NCBI RefSeq assembly: GCF_000298295.1
Contig: NZ_AMGM01000030.1
Location: 1-48,590, forward strand
Direction of reading: 5' to 3'
Length of the DNA: 48,590 nt
Origin: Cecembia lonarensis LW9
GTDB lineage: Bacteria > Bacteroidota > Bacteroidia > Cytophagales > Cyclobacteriaceae
The notes beneath the pieces were generated by a model. That model searched no databases and was not told the origin of the DNA. It was given only the letters and a program-made list of their open reading frames with translations. The position numbers and the translations under genes are program-made. This document shows, in pieces, positions 8,474 to 16,709 of the stretch; the first letter of the stretch is position 1; each line of letters opens with the position of its first letter.

Positions 8474-8850
8474 ATTATTTTGGGTTACACTTTTTGAAAA
8501 TATGAAAAACCTTTCATTAAAACAAAATCGTTAGATTTTAGAATCCACAGACTTATATATATATTATTTTATTTATTTAAATAAAAACTATTAAAGTTAT
8601 TATGCTGTGGATTTGTTGATAAAATAAATCCAAATTTTAACCCACAGCTTATTTCTAATTTAATCAATTGCTATCCACTATTTATTCACAATAATTGTGA
8701 TCGCTTAGTATCTGTTTTTCTATGCTTTAAATATTTTTTGTATGAAGATGTTGGTAACATTTGATTTTCTAATTGTATACAATTATGCGTTGAAAAAATT
8801 GTTTGTCATTGTTGATAAATGGGTAGTTATTTTACACTGGTCAATAAAAA
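8474..8850. other. AT-rich gap with DnaA-box-like 9-mers
   Basis: There is no gene here. A very AT-rich stretch (8551-8603) is followed at once by TGTGGATTT (8606) and TGTTGATAA (8614-8622). Further on are CTATCCACT (8671), TTATTCACA (8682-8690, fits TTATNCACA) and a second TGTTGATAA (8810-8818). GAATCCACA lies at 8541. Just outside are TTATTGACA (8899), ATTTCCACA (8909) and TTATCGACA (8931). None is the exact 9-mer. The gap must also hold the promoter of the acyl-CoA ligase gene. It could be a secondary DnaA-binding region or an origin candidate, supported less well than the 25-38 kb zone. Confidence 0.4.
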
Positions 8851-8876
8851 TCCCAAGACCTTATGAGGTCTTGGGA
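8851..8876 (-). terminator. rho-independent terminator of the mnmG-lipoprotein operon
   Basis: A perfect 11-bp stem: TCCCAAGACCT (8851-8861), loop TATG, AGGTCTTGGGA (8866-8876). On the minus strand it is followed by a T-run. It lies about 48 bp beyond the stop of the lipoprotein gene. Confidence 0.9.
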
Positions 8877-8923
8877 TAAGTTCTAAGTTATGCTCAAGTT
8901 ATTGACAGATTTCCACAAAAAAA

Positions 8924-10630
8924 TCATAGGTTATCGACATTATTTTTTTCCTGAATGGCTGTATTTTCCTTATTTATTCCCTGTGGTAAATATGGTTCTA
9001 TGGTCAAATCCAATGACCAACCTCCTCTGATTGTTACATCTCTTGGGTTATCTGCTCCTTCATTTTCCATATAATATACAGGTTCAGCATACCTGTTTTG
9101 ATGCATGTTTGAAGTATCCCATCTTCTGTTTTTGTTCCGATCTACGATAGCCCGTATGTAGTAAGTTCCAGGTTCAACATGGTTTAGAGTCACCTCATTC
9201 TTCTCTTCTAAATATCTTTCTTCTAATATTTCATCTCTTTTTGTAAGTATTTGGATGATTATTGGTAATTCATCTGTATTAACCTTTATATTAATTTGAT
9301 CAGATAAGGATTCTTTATTTAATTTTCTAAATGATGTTTCGACTTTCTCTTTATTAAATATGCCTTCTACATCGGAAAATGTTGAATCTCCTACATATAA
9401 TATAAAGGTCTCTTTACTAATGGTATCTGGTACTGTCCATGCAATATTTAAAACTGTTCTGTCTATACTGTCTTTAAAATAGATCCATTCTTTTTCTATT
9501 GGTATTATTGAAGCTGTATCATATCTTATATATAATGAATCATAATTGATGGCTTTAATGGGCTTGTTGAATGTTAGTTCTGCAATAAGTGCATCCAAAA
9601 AGTTCTTTTTCCCCCCTACTTTAAGTTCTAGTTCTTCTTTTCTCCTATCACTCTCTTCAAATTTTGCGTATATGACTGTATCCAGTGAGATTCCCGTTGA
9701 ATCTTTTAAATTGAGGTTTATTGCGGTACTGTCATTTGTAAGTCTTGTATGGTAAAAACGAATGGTTTTATCATTTCTTCTGTAAAATATATTTTCGTTT
9801 AGTGCTTCATGGCCTATTTTGATATCCACTGGAAATTTACTCAGAACGACGTCATAATTTGTTCCTATTGTCGAAGCCCTATTAATTTTAAATTCTGATA
9901 AATCCGCTTTGTTTAAATAGAATTGTGCTCCCGATAAGTTTTCGTTGATATTTAACGTATCAATGATGAATGAATAAGCTTCTTGTTTTTCTTCTGCCTT
10001 TAATGAATTATTGGGGTCATGCCAGGCATATGCTTTGTATTTTCCTGCCTTGATGTTTGTCAATGTAAATCGACCTATCGAATCAGTTGATCCTATATAA
10101 TAAGGAGGGGCTGTTAAAACATCTGTTGTATCGTTGAGTTCGTATAACCCCACGTAGATATCTTTTAATTTTGGGTCTCTTTGGTGGAACATATAATCTA
10201 CCTTACCCGAAAATGTCAGGCTATCAATGTCTGGGCCTGTGGAAAATACCAACCTTAAATCAGGTGGTACATTACCTTCTGTGATATCCTTAATACTGTT
10301 CTGAAAGTTGAATACATAAGTGGTACTGTCTTCTAGATCTTGATTCATTTTTATGGTTACACGGTTTTTATTAGCCGTTACTTCCATTTCTTCTTTCTTA
10401 ATCCTTGGTGTAATGATGATTTGCTTATTGGGATTCTCTAGCGCTATGTATTCATTGAATTCAATTTCAATGATATTGGTACGTACATCTGTTGATTCGT
10501 TATTGGGATTAATTGAAAGTAAGATAGGTGGTTCCTCGTCCTTTGGGCCACCCATAGGTGTACTCTGTTTTGCACAGGAATACAATGAAATAATTAAAAT
10601 AAAGCTTAATATTTGTATTAAATATTTCAT
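8924..10630 (-). CDS. Ig-like domain lipoprotein
   Basis: A 568-residue envelope lipoprotein of unknown exact role. The signal peptide has a lipobox ending LYSC with Cys19, followed by AKQSTPMGGPKDEEPP. The next 100 residues (about 30-130), with NPNNESTDVRTNIIEIEFNEYI and TTYVFNFQNSIKD, look like a bacterial Ig-like (Big_5) domain. The rest is beta-rich, with a segment around 185-205 (GRFTLTNIKAGKYKAYAWHD) that resembles a prealbumin-like fold and a similar repeat near 490 (GTYYIRAIVDRNKNRRWDT). It overlaps the upstream methyltransferase gene by 4 bp, so it is the last gene of the mnmG operon. Location is predicted to be the outer membrane or periplasmic face. Confidence 0.85.
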   Translation of the reverse strand: MKYLIQILSFILIISLYSCAKQSTPMGGPKDEEPPILLSINPNNESTDVRTNIIEIEFNEYIALENPNKQIIITPRIKKEEMEVTANKNRVTIKMNQDLEDSTTYVFNFQNSIKDITEGNVPPDLRLVFSTGPDIDSLTFSGKVDYMFHQRDPKLKDIYVGLYELNDTTDVLTAPPYYIGSTDSIGRFTLTNIKAGKYKAYAWHDPNNSLKAEEKQEAYSFIIDTLNINENLSGAQFYLNKADLSEFKINRASTIGTNYDVVLSKFPVDIKIGHEALNENIFYRRNDKTIRFYHTRLTNDSTAINLNLKDSTGISLDTVIYAKFEESDRRKEELELKVGGKKNFLDALIAELTFNKPIKAINYDSLYIRYDTASIIPIEKEWIYFKDSIDRTVLNIAWTVPDTISKETFILYVGDSTFSDVEGIFNKEKVETSFRKLNKESLSDQINIKVNTDELPIIIQILTKRDEILEERYLEEKNEVTLNHVEPGTYYIRAIVDRNKNRRWDTSNMHQNRYAEPVYYMENEGADNPRDVTIRGGWSLDLTIEPYLPQGINKENTAIQEKNNVDNL

Positions 10631-11529
10631 ACTTTCTTTAAAATAAACAATATACTTGAATAATTGTCTTGGTTATTTTTAGCCCAAAGATTTGATTTTA
10701 GTCCTGTAATTAACCCATGGCTATATTGTTGGATTATATTTGATTTGACTTTTTGATATTTTTCTGATAATAAGGATACATAATAACTGTCAAATTTCAT
10801 GGGAATGATTGCCTGTATTTTTAACCCAACTAGTTCAGCAAATTGTTGTATTGTTTCTGGGGTAAAATGATAAAGATGTCTTGGTACATCTAATCCTGCC
10901 CAATATGGTCCGTAATATTTGGCATCATAGGAATTAATATTTGGAACTGCTATCATTAAAGTTCCCCCATTTTTGAGCATTTTAGACAGCTGTTTACCAG
11001 TTTTCCTAAGCTCATGTATATGTTCTAAGACATGATATAGGCTGATACATTGGTATTGATCTTTTTTAAATAACTCGGAAATTGATTTTTTAACTTTGAT
11101 TTTTTTATTCTTGGCTAATTTTCTGGCGGTCTGATCTGGTTCTATACCAGATACTGACCAACCATTTTTAGCCGCCGCTTCCAAAAAGTAACCTGTTCCG
11201 CATCCTATATCCAGTAAATTTCCTTTTTTTTCATTGTATTGATTTAGCCAAGATACTTTTTGCTTAATTGTTATTTTTCGTACTTGCTTATAAATAAAAT
11301 TTGTGAGGTTATTTGATTGATCTTGGTGTGATATGTAATCTGTTGATTGATAATATTGTGCTATATGCTCTATATCCGGTCTTGGATTTGTAAAAATCAA
11401 TTGGCAATTACTGCACTGGCAAAGCATAAATTTTTCTCCTGATATGGAATGGTCTACGACCTCCTGAAGATTAAGAAAAAGCCCACTTTTACAGAGTGGG
11501 CATTTGTTCAATCTTTCCATTGTATTCAT
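10627..11529 (-). CDS. class I SAM-dependent methyltransferase with N-terminal zinc ribbon
   Basis: A 300-residue methyltransferase. The N terminus has two cysteine pairs, CPLC (9-12) and CSNC near residue 38, resembling a zinc ribbon. The SAM-binding motif I is LLDIGCGTGYFLEAA, with acidic IEPD after it and SLYHVLEHIHEL as the motif typical of Methyltransf_23-like enzymes. The substrate is unknown. The start overlaps the mnmG stop by one base (TAATG arrangement) and the end overlaps the lipoprotein start by 4 bp, so translation is probably coupled. ATG at 11520 is an alternative start. Confidence 0.87.
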   Translation of the reverse strand: MNTMERLNKCPLCKSGLFLNLQEVVDHSISGEKFMLCQCSNCQLIFTNPRPDIEHIAQYYQSTDYISHQDQSNNLTNFIYKQVRKITIKQKVSWLNQYNEKKGNLLDIGCGTGYFLEAAAKNGWSVSGIEPDQTARKLAKNKKIKVKKSISELFKKDQYQCISLYHVLEHIHELRKTGKQLSKMLKNGGTLMIAVPNINSYDAKYYGPYWAGLDVPRHLYHFTPETIQQFAELVGLKIQAIIPMKFDSYYVSLLSEKYQKVKSNIIQQYSHGLITGLKSNLWAKNNQDNYSSILFILKKV

Positions 11530-13394
11530 TATCTTCCTAGATATACTGTCAATATGGACAAATCTGCTGGAGAAACGCCACTGATGCGTGAAGCTTGTCC
11601 TAATGTTTCTGGCTTTATCTTGTGAAGTTTCTGTTTTCCTTCTGCTGATAGTGCCGGAACAGACAAATAATCAAATGTGGTAGGTATTTTGAAGTTCTCC
11701 ATACTGTTTAACTTTTCCACCATTTGTTGCTCCTTATCTATGTAGCTTTCGTATTTGATTTGTATTTCTGCTTGTTCTAGTACCTCTTTTGGGTATTTGG
11801 TTAAATAGGTTTTGATTTCTGAATCTAGGTTCATTATCTCTTTTAAGCCTAATTGTGGTCTTTTGAGTAGTTTTTCAATGGTGACTTTTTCCCTAATGGT
11901 AGCAGTCTCAAACTCCTCTAGTCCCATATTGATGTTTTCGGGAGATAATTTCTTTTGTTTTAGATCATTAATCAACTTGGATGTATCTGATTTCTTATCC
12001 AACATCTTCTCCATCCTTACATCATCTGCAAGCCCTATTTGATGTCCTAATTGCGTCAATCTCAAATCTGCATTGTCTTGTCTTAAAAGAAGACGGAATT
12101 CAGCTCTTGATGTAAACATCCTATAGGGTTCTTCTGTACCTTTATTGATCAAATCATCTATAAGAACACCTATATATGCATCTGATCTTTTTAAGATGAA
12201 TGGCTCTGCTTCTTTAATTTTCAAAGCGGCATTGATGCCTGCCACAAGGCCCTGTGATGCTGCCTCTTCATATCCTGTAGTACCATTGATTTGACCAGCG
12301 AAGTAGAGGTTTCCAACCAAATGTGTTTCTAAGGTCAATTTCAATTGAGTGGGTGGAAAGAAATCATACTCTATAGCATACCCTGGACGGAACATTTTAG
12401 CATTTTCAAACCCAGGTATCTTGCGCATGGCTTTGTGTTGTACATCTTCTGGTAAGGAAGTAGAAAAGCCATTGACATAAATTTCAACAGTATTCCAGCC
12501 TTCTGGCTCGACAAAGATCTGATGTCTTTCCCTTTCAGCAAAACGGTTGATTTTATCTTCTATTGATGGGCAGTATCGAGGACCTAATCCCTGAATTCGC
12601 CCATTGAACATAGGTGATCTGTCAAATCCTGTCTCTAATGTTTCGTGAACACTTTTATTGGTATAAGTGATCCAGCAATTCCTCTGTTCTTGTAAGGGGC
12701 TTGTTTCATCTGAATAAGAGAATTTTTCCGGTTGGCTGTCTCCTTCTTGAACTTCCATTTTACTGTAGTCTAAGGAGCGTCCATCGACCCTTGGAGGAGT
12801 TCCAGTCTTCATTCTTCCTGCTTCAAAACCTAGGGATACCAATTGTTCTGTAATTCCTTTTGCTGCTGATTCTCCAGTTCTTCCCCCTCCGAATTGTTTT
12901 TCTCCTATATGTATAATACCGTTTAGAAATGTACCATTTGTAAGCACCACAGATTTTGCTTTAATTTCAAGTCCAATTCCTGTTTTTACGCCCACTACCC
13001 TATTTTCCTTTACTACAATCCCATTTACCATTTCTTGCCAGAAATCAACATTAGGTGTCCTTTCTAAAGCTAATCTCCATTCTTCAGCGAATCGCATCCT
13101 GTCATTTTGTGTTCTTGGTGACCACATAGCAGGACCTTTTGATCTATTGAGCATGCGAAACTGTATCATGGATTTATCAGAAATAATTCCTGACATACCT
13201 CCTAGTGCATCAATTTCTCTTACTATCTGTCCTTTAGCTACGCCTCCCATAGCTGGATTGCAGGACATTTGGGCAATCGTGTTCATGTTCATGGTGCATA
13301 AAAGGACTTTAGCACCCATTTTGGCAGCAGCATTGGCCGCCTCACAGCCAGCGTGACCTGCCCCTACTACGATTACATCATATTCTGGAAACAT
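11529..13394 (-). CDS. mnmG: tRNA uridine-5-carboxymethylaminomethyl(34) synthesis enzyme MnmG
   Basis: FAD-dependent subunit of the MnmE-MnmG complex, which modifies U34 of certain tRNAs. It has 621 residues, the family norm. Seen: the dinucleotide-binding motif YDVIVVGAGHAGCEAA at the N terminus, TIAQMSCNPAMGGVAKGQ, GPRYCPSIEDKI and GINGTTGYEEAASQGL-like FAGQINGTTGYEEAA. The ATG at 13394 (MFPEYDVIV) is chosen: the frame stays open upstream to a TTG at 13505, but that extension is just a read-through of the two parS sites and does not match the family. mnmG is commonly near replication origins, which fits the parS and DnaA-box signals of this window. Confidence 0.97.
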   Translation of the reverse strand: MFPEYDVIVVGAGHAGCEAANAAAKMGAKVLLCTMNMNTIAQMSCNPAMGGVAKGQIVREIDALGGMSGIISDKSMIQFRMLNRSKGPAMWSPRTQNDRMRFAEEWRLALERTPNVDFWQEMVNGIVVKENRVVGVKTGIGLEIKAKSVVLTNGTFLNGIIHIGEKQFGGGRTGESAAKGITEQLVSLGFEAGRMKTGTPPRVDGRSLDYSKMEVQEGDSQPEKFSYSDETSPLQEQRNCWITYTNKSVHETLETGFDRSPMFNGRIQGLGPRYCPSIEDKINRFAERERHQIFVEPEGWNTVEIYVNGFSTSLPEDVQHKAMRKIPGFENAKMFRPGYAIEYDFFPPTQLKLTLETHLVGNLYFAGQINGTTGYEEAASQGLVAGINAALKIKEAEPFILKRSDAYIGVLIDDLINKGTEEPYRMFTSRAEFRLLLRQDNADLRLTQLGHQIGLADDVRMEKMLDKKSDTSKLINDLKQKKLSPENINMGLEEFETATIREKVTIEKLLKRPQLGLKEIMNLDSEIKTYLTKYPKEVLEQAEIQIKYESYIDKEQQMVEKLNSMENFKIPTTFDYLSVPALSAEGKQKLHKIKPETLGQASRISGVSPADLSILTVYLGR

Positions 13395-13413
13395 TCTTTT
13401 TCCTTTTAATAGG

Positions 13414-13429
13414 TGTTCCACGTGGAACA
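13414..13429. promoter_or_regulatory. parS site 1 (ParB-binding centromere site)
   Basis: TGTTCCACGTGGAACA, a perfect 16-bp palindrome, symmetric over 18 bp with its flanks. It matches the conserved bacterial parS consensus (Bacillus TGTTTCACGTGAAACA; the CC/GG variant is found in other groups). It is 19 bp upstream of the mnmG start codon. ParB binding itself is inferred. Confidence 0.88.
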
Positions 13430-13469
13430 CTTGATGATTAAATAAATGATTTGTTTTTGATTCTTGAGA

Positions 13470-13485
13470 TGTTCCACGTGGAACA
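13470..13485. promoter_or_regulatory. parS site 2 (ParB-binding centromere site)
   Basis: A second exact TGTTCCACGTGGAACA, symmetric over 18 bp (13469-13486), 56 bp centre to centre from site 1. It directly abuts the ybeY stop codon (13486-13488). A pair of identical 16-mers this close is far beyond chance. Confidence 0.88.
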
Positions 13486-13908
13486 TCAGGAAGAAAAGAG
13501 TCCAATGGACTTGTTTTCCATTTTTCTCATTTCAATTTGATCTTCTTGATTTTTATCCTTGTAGCCCATGAGATGTAGTAATCCATGGCTCATGACCCTG
13601 AGTAGTTCTTTTTCAAAATCAATTTTTTCTATCTCCGCATTTTCCCTTACGCGTTCTATACTGATGAAAATATCCCCTTCTATAGTTTTGCTATCTTCAG
13701 TATTATCAAATGTTATGATGTCAGTATATGTTTTATGGTTCAGGTATTCTACATTGATTTGATATAGGTATTCATCCGAACAGAATATGTAATTCAATTC
13801 TTTGATTTTCCTATTTTGGTCTGATGCAATTTTCCTCAACCAATTTTTGTATTTGTTTTTTCCCTTCAAAGGAAAGCGAATGTCTTCTTCAAAAAAGAGG
13901 ATGGCCAT
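13486..13908 (-). CDS. ybeY: rRNA maturation RNase YbeY
   Basis: A 140-residue metal-dependent endoribonuclease for rRNA 3'-end processing and ribosome quality control. The core SHGLLHLMGYKDKNQED keeps the first two histidines of the H-xxx-H-xxxxx-H zinc motif; the third position reads K/D instead of H, as I recall for other Bacteroidota homologues. DIITFDNTEDSKTIEGDIFISIERV is the other family hallmark. The start is the ATG at 13908, one base after the stop of the upstream ATPase gene. The stop codon touches parS site 2. Confidence 0.93.
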   Translation of the reverse strand: MAILFFEEDIRFPLKGKNKYKNWLRKIASDQNRKIKELNYIFCSDEYLYQINVEYLNHKTYTDIITFDNTEDSKTIEGDIFISIERVRENAEIEKIDFEKELLRVMSHGLLHLMGYKDKNQEDQIEMRKMENKSIGLFSS

Positions 13909-13909
13909 A

Positions 13910-14311
13910 TTACACGTAAAATGTTAATATTGCTTTTCTACCCTCATCTTCAAATTTGACGTCATCTGAAAGGTGTTTCATGATAAATATTCCCCTACCT
14001 CCTGCTTTTTCTAAATTTTCTGGTGCTGTAGGGTCATCTAAGTGGACATAATCAAACCCCTTGCCTTCATCGGTAATGATAAACTGAATTTCCTCATCAT
14101 TAAGGTGTAATTCTAAGTTTACCTTTTTGCTACCATCCAATTTGTTACCGTGCACGATGGCATTGGTCACGCATTCTGTAACAGAAATCATAATATTTCC
14201 ATAAATGTCATCATTGATGGCATATTTTTCCCTGGCATTATCAATGAAACTCTCTATGATTTTGATATTCTCAATTATAGAAGGGATTGAAATTTTAATA
14301 GAATTCATCAA
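13910..14311 (-). CDS. RsbW-like ATP-binding protein (HATPase, anti-sigma type)
   Basis: A 133-residue single-domain GHKL ATPase, the size of anti-sigma-factor serine kinases. The N box is SVTECVTNAIVHGN, the G1 box TDEGKGFDYVHL and the G2 box AGGRGIFIMKHLSD. Family members phosphorylate anti-anti-sigma proteins or bind sigma factors; no partner gene is next to it, so the target is unknown. It is one base upstream of ybeY and probably in its transcript. ATG at 14311; the second codon is also ATG. Confidence 0.88.
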   Translation of the reverse strand: MMNSIKISIPSIIENIKIIESFIDNAREKYAINDDIYGNIMISVTECVTNAIVHGNKLDGSKKVNLELHLNDEEIQFIITDEGKGFDYVHLDDPTAPENLEKAGGRGIFIMKHLSDDVKFEDEGRKAILTFYV

Positions 14312-14345
14312 GGTTTTATGGATAAATTAATGTTTGTATTTTCTT

Positions 14346-15110
14346 TTAATTATCTATTTCTATGAGAATAGGGCAATGATCTGAATGTTGTGCATCCGGT
14401 AAAATCACTGAATTGTTAATCCTATCTTTCATGCCTGATGTGGTCATATGATAGTCAATACGCCAACCTAAGTTTTTTCCTCTTGATCCTGCCCTATAGC
14501 TCCACCAAGTATAATGATGCGGATCTTGATTGAACATCCTAAAGCTGTCATCAAAGCCTGAACTGGTAAACTTATCCATCCATGCCCTTTCTTCCGGAAG
14601 AAATCCAGAAGAATTCTTATTGGATACTGGATTATGGATATCAATGTGTTTATGACAGATGTTATAATCCCCGCTGAGAATCAAATTAGGGTAGCCCTGA
14701 ATCAAGTCCTGTGTATACCCGTAGATATCATCAAGAAATTGGTATTTAAAATCCTGTCTCACATCTCCGGTAGTTCCTGAAGGAAAATAAGCAGATACAA
14801 ATGAAAAATCTTCATAGTCTGCCCTGATCATTCTACCTTCATCATCATATACGGATAAACCCATGCCATAGGCTATGTTTTTCGGTTTTACCTTACTCAA
14901 TATCGCTACACCACTGTATCCTTTCTTAACAGCGGGAAACCAATAAATATGATATCCCATATCTTCAAATATGCGCGTATCAAATTGATTTTCCAAAGCT
15001 TTAACTTCCTGTAAACCAATAATATCAGGGTCCTCCTGCTTGAGCCATTCGGCAAAACCTTTGTTTAGTGCAGCCCTTATACCATTGACATTATAGGATA
15101 CGATTTTCAT
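14346..15110 (-). CDS. xth: exodeoxyribonuclease III
   Basis: A 254-residue AP endonuclease / 3'-5' exonuclease of base-excision repair, normal family length. Motifs seen in order: SYNVNGIRAAL (Asn near 7), IGLQEVKA (metal-ligand Glu), SGDYNICHKHIDIHN (Asp and Asn of the active site), GWRIDYHMTT and the C-terminal AQHSDHCPILIEI with the catalytic Asp-His. Single gene with 34 bp to the ATPase gene downstream. ATG at 15110. Confidence 0.95.
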   Translation of the reverse strand: MKIVSYNVNGIRAALNKGFAEWLKQEDPDIIGLQEVKALENQFDTRIFEDMGYHIYWFPAVKKGYSGVAILSKVKPKNIAYGMGLSVYDDEGRMIRADYEDFSFVSAYFPSGTTGDVRQDFKYQFLDDIYGYTQDLIQGYPNLILSGDYNICHKHIDIHNPVSNKNSSGFLPEERAWMDKFTSSGFDDSFRMFNQDPHHYTWWSYRAGSRGKNLGWRIDYHMTTSGMKDRINNSVILPDAQHSDHCPILIEIDN

Positions 15111-15147
15111 TTAATTTTAGTGGTTTTATGCTACAATTTACTGATCC

Positions 15148-15510
15148 TTACTTAATTTCTACGTCAAATTCTTTCTCAAAATACTCCAATACCTGAATTT
15201 TGAGGAGTTTTTCTTGTTCTAAAATGTCAAAATGCGGAAGTTTTTTCATGAGTTTCCAATGGGGCCAGCCGTCCTGATCTATATAATCCAATTCATAAAA
15301 ACCTGCATAGCTCAATACCTTACAAATCGCTATATGCATCAGGTCTTGTTTCTGCTCTTTGGAAAAGGTTTTGTTTCCTTGACCCAGTTCCTGCACGCCG
15401 ATTAAAAACAGAACCCCATTCAGGTCACTGGGTTTTTTTCCGACCAATTCAGCAAGTCCCTGAAGTAACTTACTCCAGCGTTTCTCCAGGTCAAGATCTT
15501 TTTTATACAT
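15148..15510 (-). CDS. conserved hypothetical protein
   Basis: A 120-residue acidic soluble protein without signal peptide or membrane segment; I do not recognise a named domain. Features: an N-terminal helical half (LEKRWSKLLQGLAELVGKKPSDLNGVLFLIGVQELG) and a C-terminal part rich in aromatic residues (YELDYIDQDGWPHWKLMKKLP). It overlaps the upstream carboxymuconolactone-decarboxylase-like gene by 8 bp, so the two are translated as a pair. The ATG at 15510 lies inside the upstream gene. Confidence 0.8.
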   Translation of the reverse strand: MYKKDLDLEKRWSKLLQGLAELVGKKPSDLNGVLFLIGVQELGQGNKTFSKEQKQDLMHIAICKVLSYAGFYELDYIDQDGWPHWKLMKKLPHFDILEQEKLLKIQVLEYFEKEFDVEIK

Positions 15511-15859
15511 CCTGTCTTCCTTCTTTTTCCAATAATTCCCAATACTCTACAGCCCTTCTCAAATGGGGTATTACAATAGAACCCCCTATGATTGTTGCTA
15601 TAGAAAATACTTCAAATACCTCTTCCTTGTTCAAACCTGCTTCATAAGATTTGCCCAAATGATATTTGATACAATCGTCACAACGCAGTACCATAGAACA
15701 TGCCAAACCGATCATTTCCTTTGTTTTGACATCTACAGCGCCATCAGCATAGGTATTGGTGTCTAGGTTGAAAAACCTTTTGATCACTTTATTGTCAGAA
15801 GCCATGATTTTTTCATTCATTTCGCTCCTATAGGCATTGAATTCTTCTATTAAATTCAT
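15503..15859 (-). CDS. carboxymuconolactone decarboxylase family (AhpD-like) protein
   Basis: A 118-residue member of the CMD/AhpD fold. The redox motif LRCDDCIKYHLGKSYEAG has the CxxC followed by the histidine of the AhpD-like E-x-C-x-x-C-x-x-x-H pattern, which suggests peroxidase or thiol-redox activity rather than decarboxylation. The C-terminal EVFEVFSIATIIGGSIVIPHLRR is the usual oligomer-forming helix. It overlaps the next gene by 8 bp. ATG at 15859. Confidence 0.9.
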   Translation of the reverse strand: MNLIEEFNAYRSEMNEKIMASDNKVIKRFFNLDTNTYADGAVDVKTKEMIGLACSMVLRCDDCIKYHLGKSYEAGLNKEEVFEVFSIATIIGGSIVIPHLRRAVEYWELLEKEGRQDV

Positions 15860-15938
15860 TAAATTTTAAGTTCTTAATTTAACCTGCAAATATAACAGGT
15901 ATTTTACTGTCATTCAGTTCTAACAAGCCTTTTTGGAA

Positions 15939-16634
15939 ATGCGTTTCCCTATTTTTGAAGATTTTTTATCCCTTGTTTTCCCAAAGACCTGCTGTCTTTG
16001 TAAAAGGAGCCTTTATGACTTCGAAATACAACTTTGTAAATGGTGCATTGCTTCCCTTCCCATTACCCATTACCACCTGCAGCCCCATCAAAATGATTTG
16101 CAAGTCAAGCTGATGGGCCTAACCCAAACGGGAAGGGTAATGGCTTTTCTAAGGTTTACCAAAAAAGGAGATAGCCAAAAGCTATTGCATCAGCTCAAAT
16201 ACAAAAACAAACCTGAAATAGGAGTTGAGCTTGGGAGAATTTATGGTTACTTACTGAAGGAACATGGGTTTCAACCTTTTTGGGACCAAATCACTCCTGT
16301 ACCTCTGCACCCTTTGAAACAAAAACGTCGGGGATATAACCAAAGTGAACAATTTGCATTGGGTCTTAGTGAAGCCTTGGAAATTCCCGTAAGCATGGAC
16401 TTAGAAAGGATACAGTTTACAGAAACACAAACCAAAAAATCCCGCCTGCAGCGCTTGGCCAATGTAGCTGATGTATTTCAAATCAAAAATGGTAAGCAAG
16501 TGCTAGGGAAAAAAATTCTATTGGTAGATGATGTGATGACCACCGGAGCCACTTTAGCCACTTGCGCCAATGTGCTTTGGTCAGCTCATGCCAGCAGTAT
16601 AGATTTGGCCGTATTGGCTGCTGGAAGAAACTAA
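15939..16634 (+). CDS. comF: ComF family phosphoribosyltransferase-like protein
   Basis: A 231-residue ComF/GntX protein, linked in other bacteria to DNA uptake. The N terminus has a zinc-finger-like CCLCKRSL...CKWC. The type I phosphoribosyltransferase domain carries the PRPP loop KILLVDDVMTTGATLATC near the C terminus. DQITPVPLHPLKQKRRGYNQSEQFA is the family signature. The ATG at 15939 is preferred over an in-frame TTG two codons earlier. It is one of only two plus-strand genes in the first 30 kb, and is divergent from the AhpD-like gene. Confidence 0.92.
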   Translation: MRFPIFEDFLSLVFPKTCCLCKRSLYDFEIQLCKWCIASLPITHYHLQPHQNDLQVKLMGLTQTGRVMAFLRFTKKGDSQKLLHQLKYKNKPEIGVELGRIYGYLLKEHGFQPFWDQITPVPLHPLKQKRRGYNQSEQFALGLSEALEIPVSMDLERIQFTETQTKKSRLQRLANVADVFQIKNGKQVLGKKILLVDDVMTTGATLATCANVLWSAHASSIDLAVLAAGRN

Positions 16635-16709
16635 TTTAGGGTTTAACCTGCTTGACTTTTTTTCACCTGAAATGCATAAAGGAAGGAAGAATCCACTTGA
16701 ATTTCTTGC

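Noticed and set aside
13395-13505. N-terminal extension of MnmG from a TTG at 13505
   Set aside because: It reads through the two parS sites and does not resemble any MnmG N terminus; the ATG at 13394 gives the canonical start.
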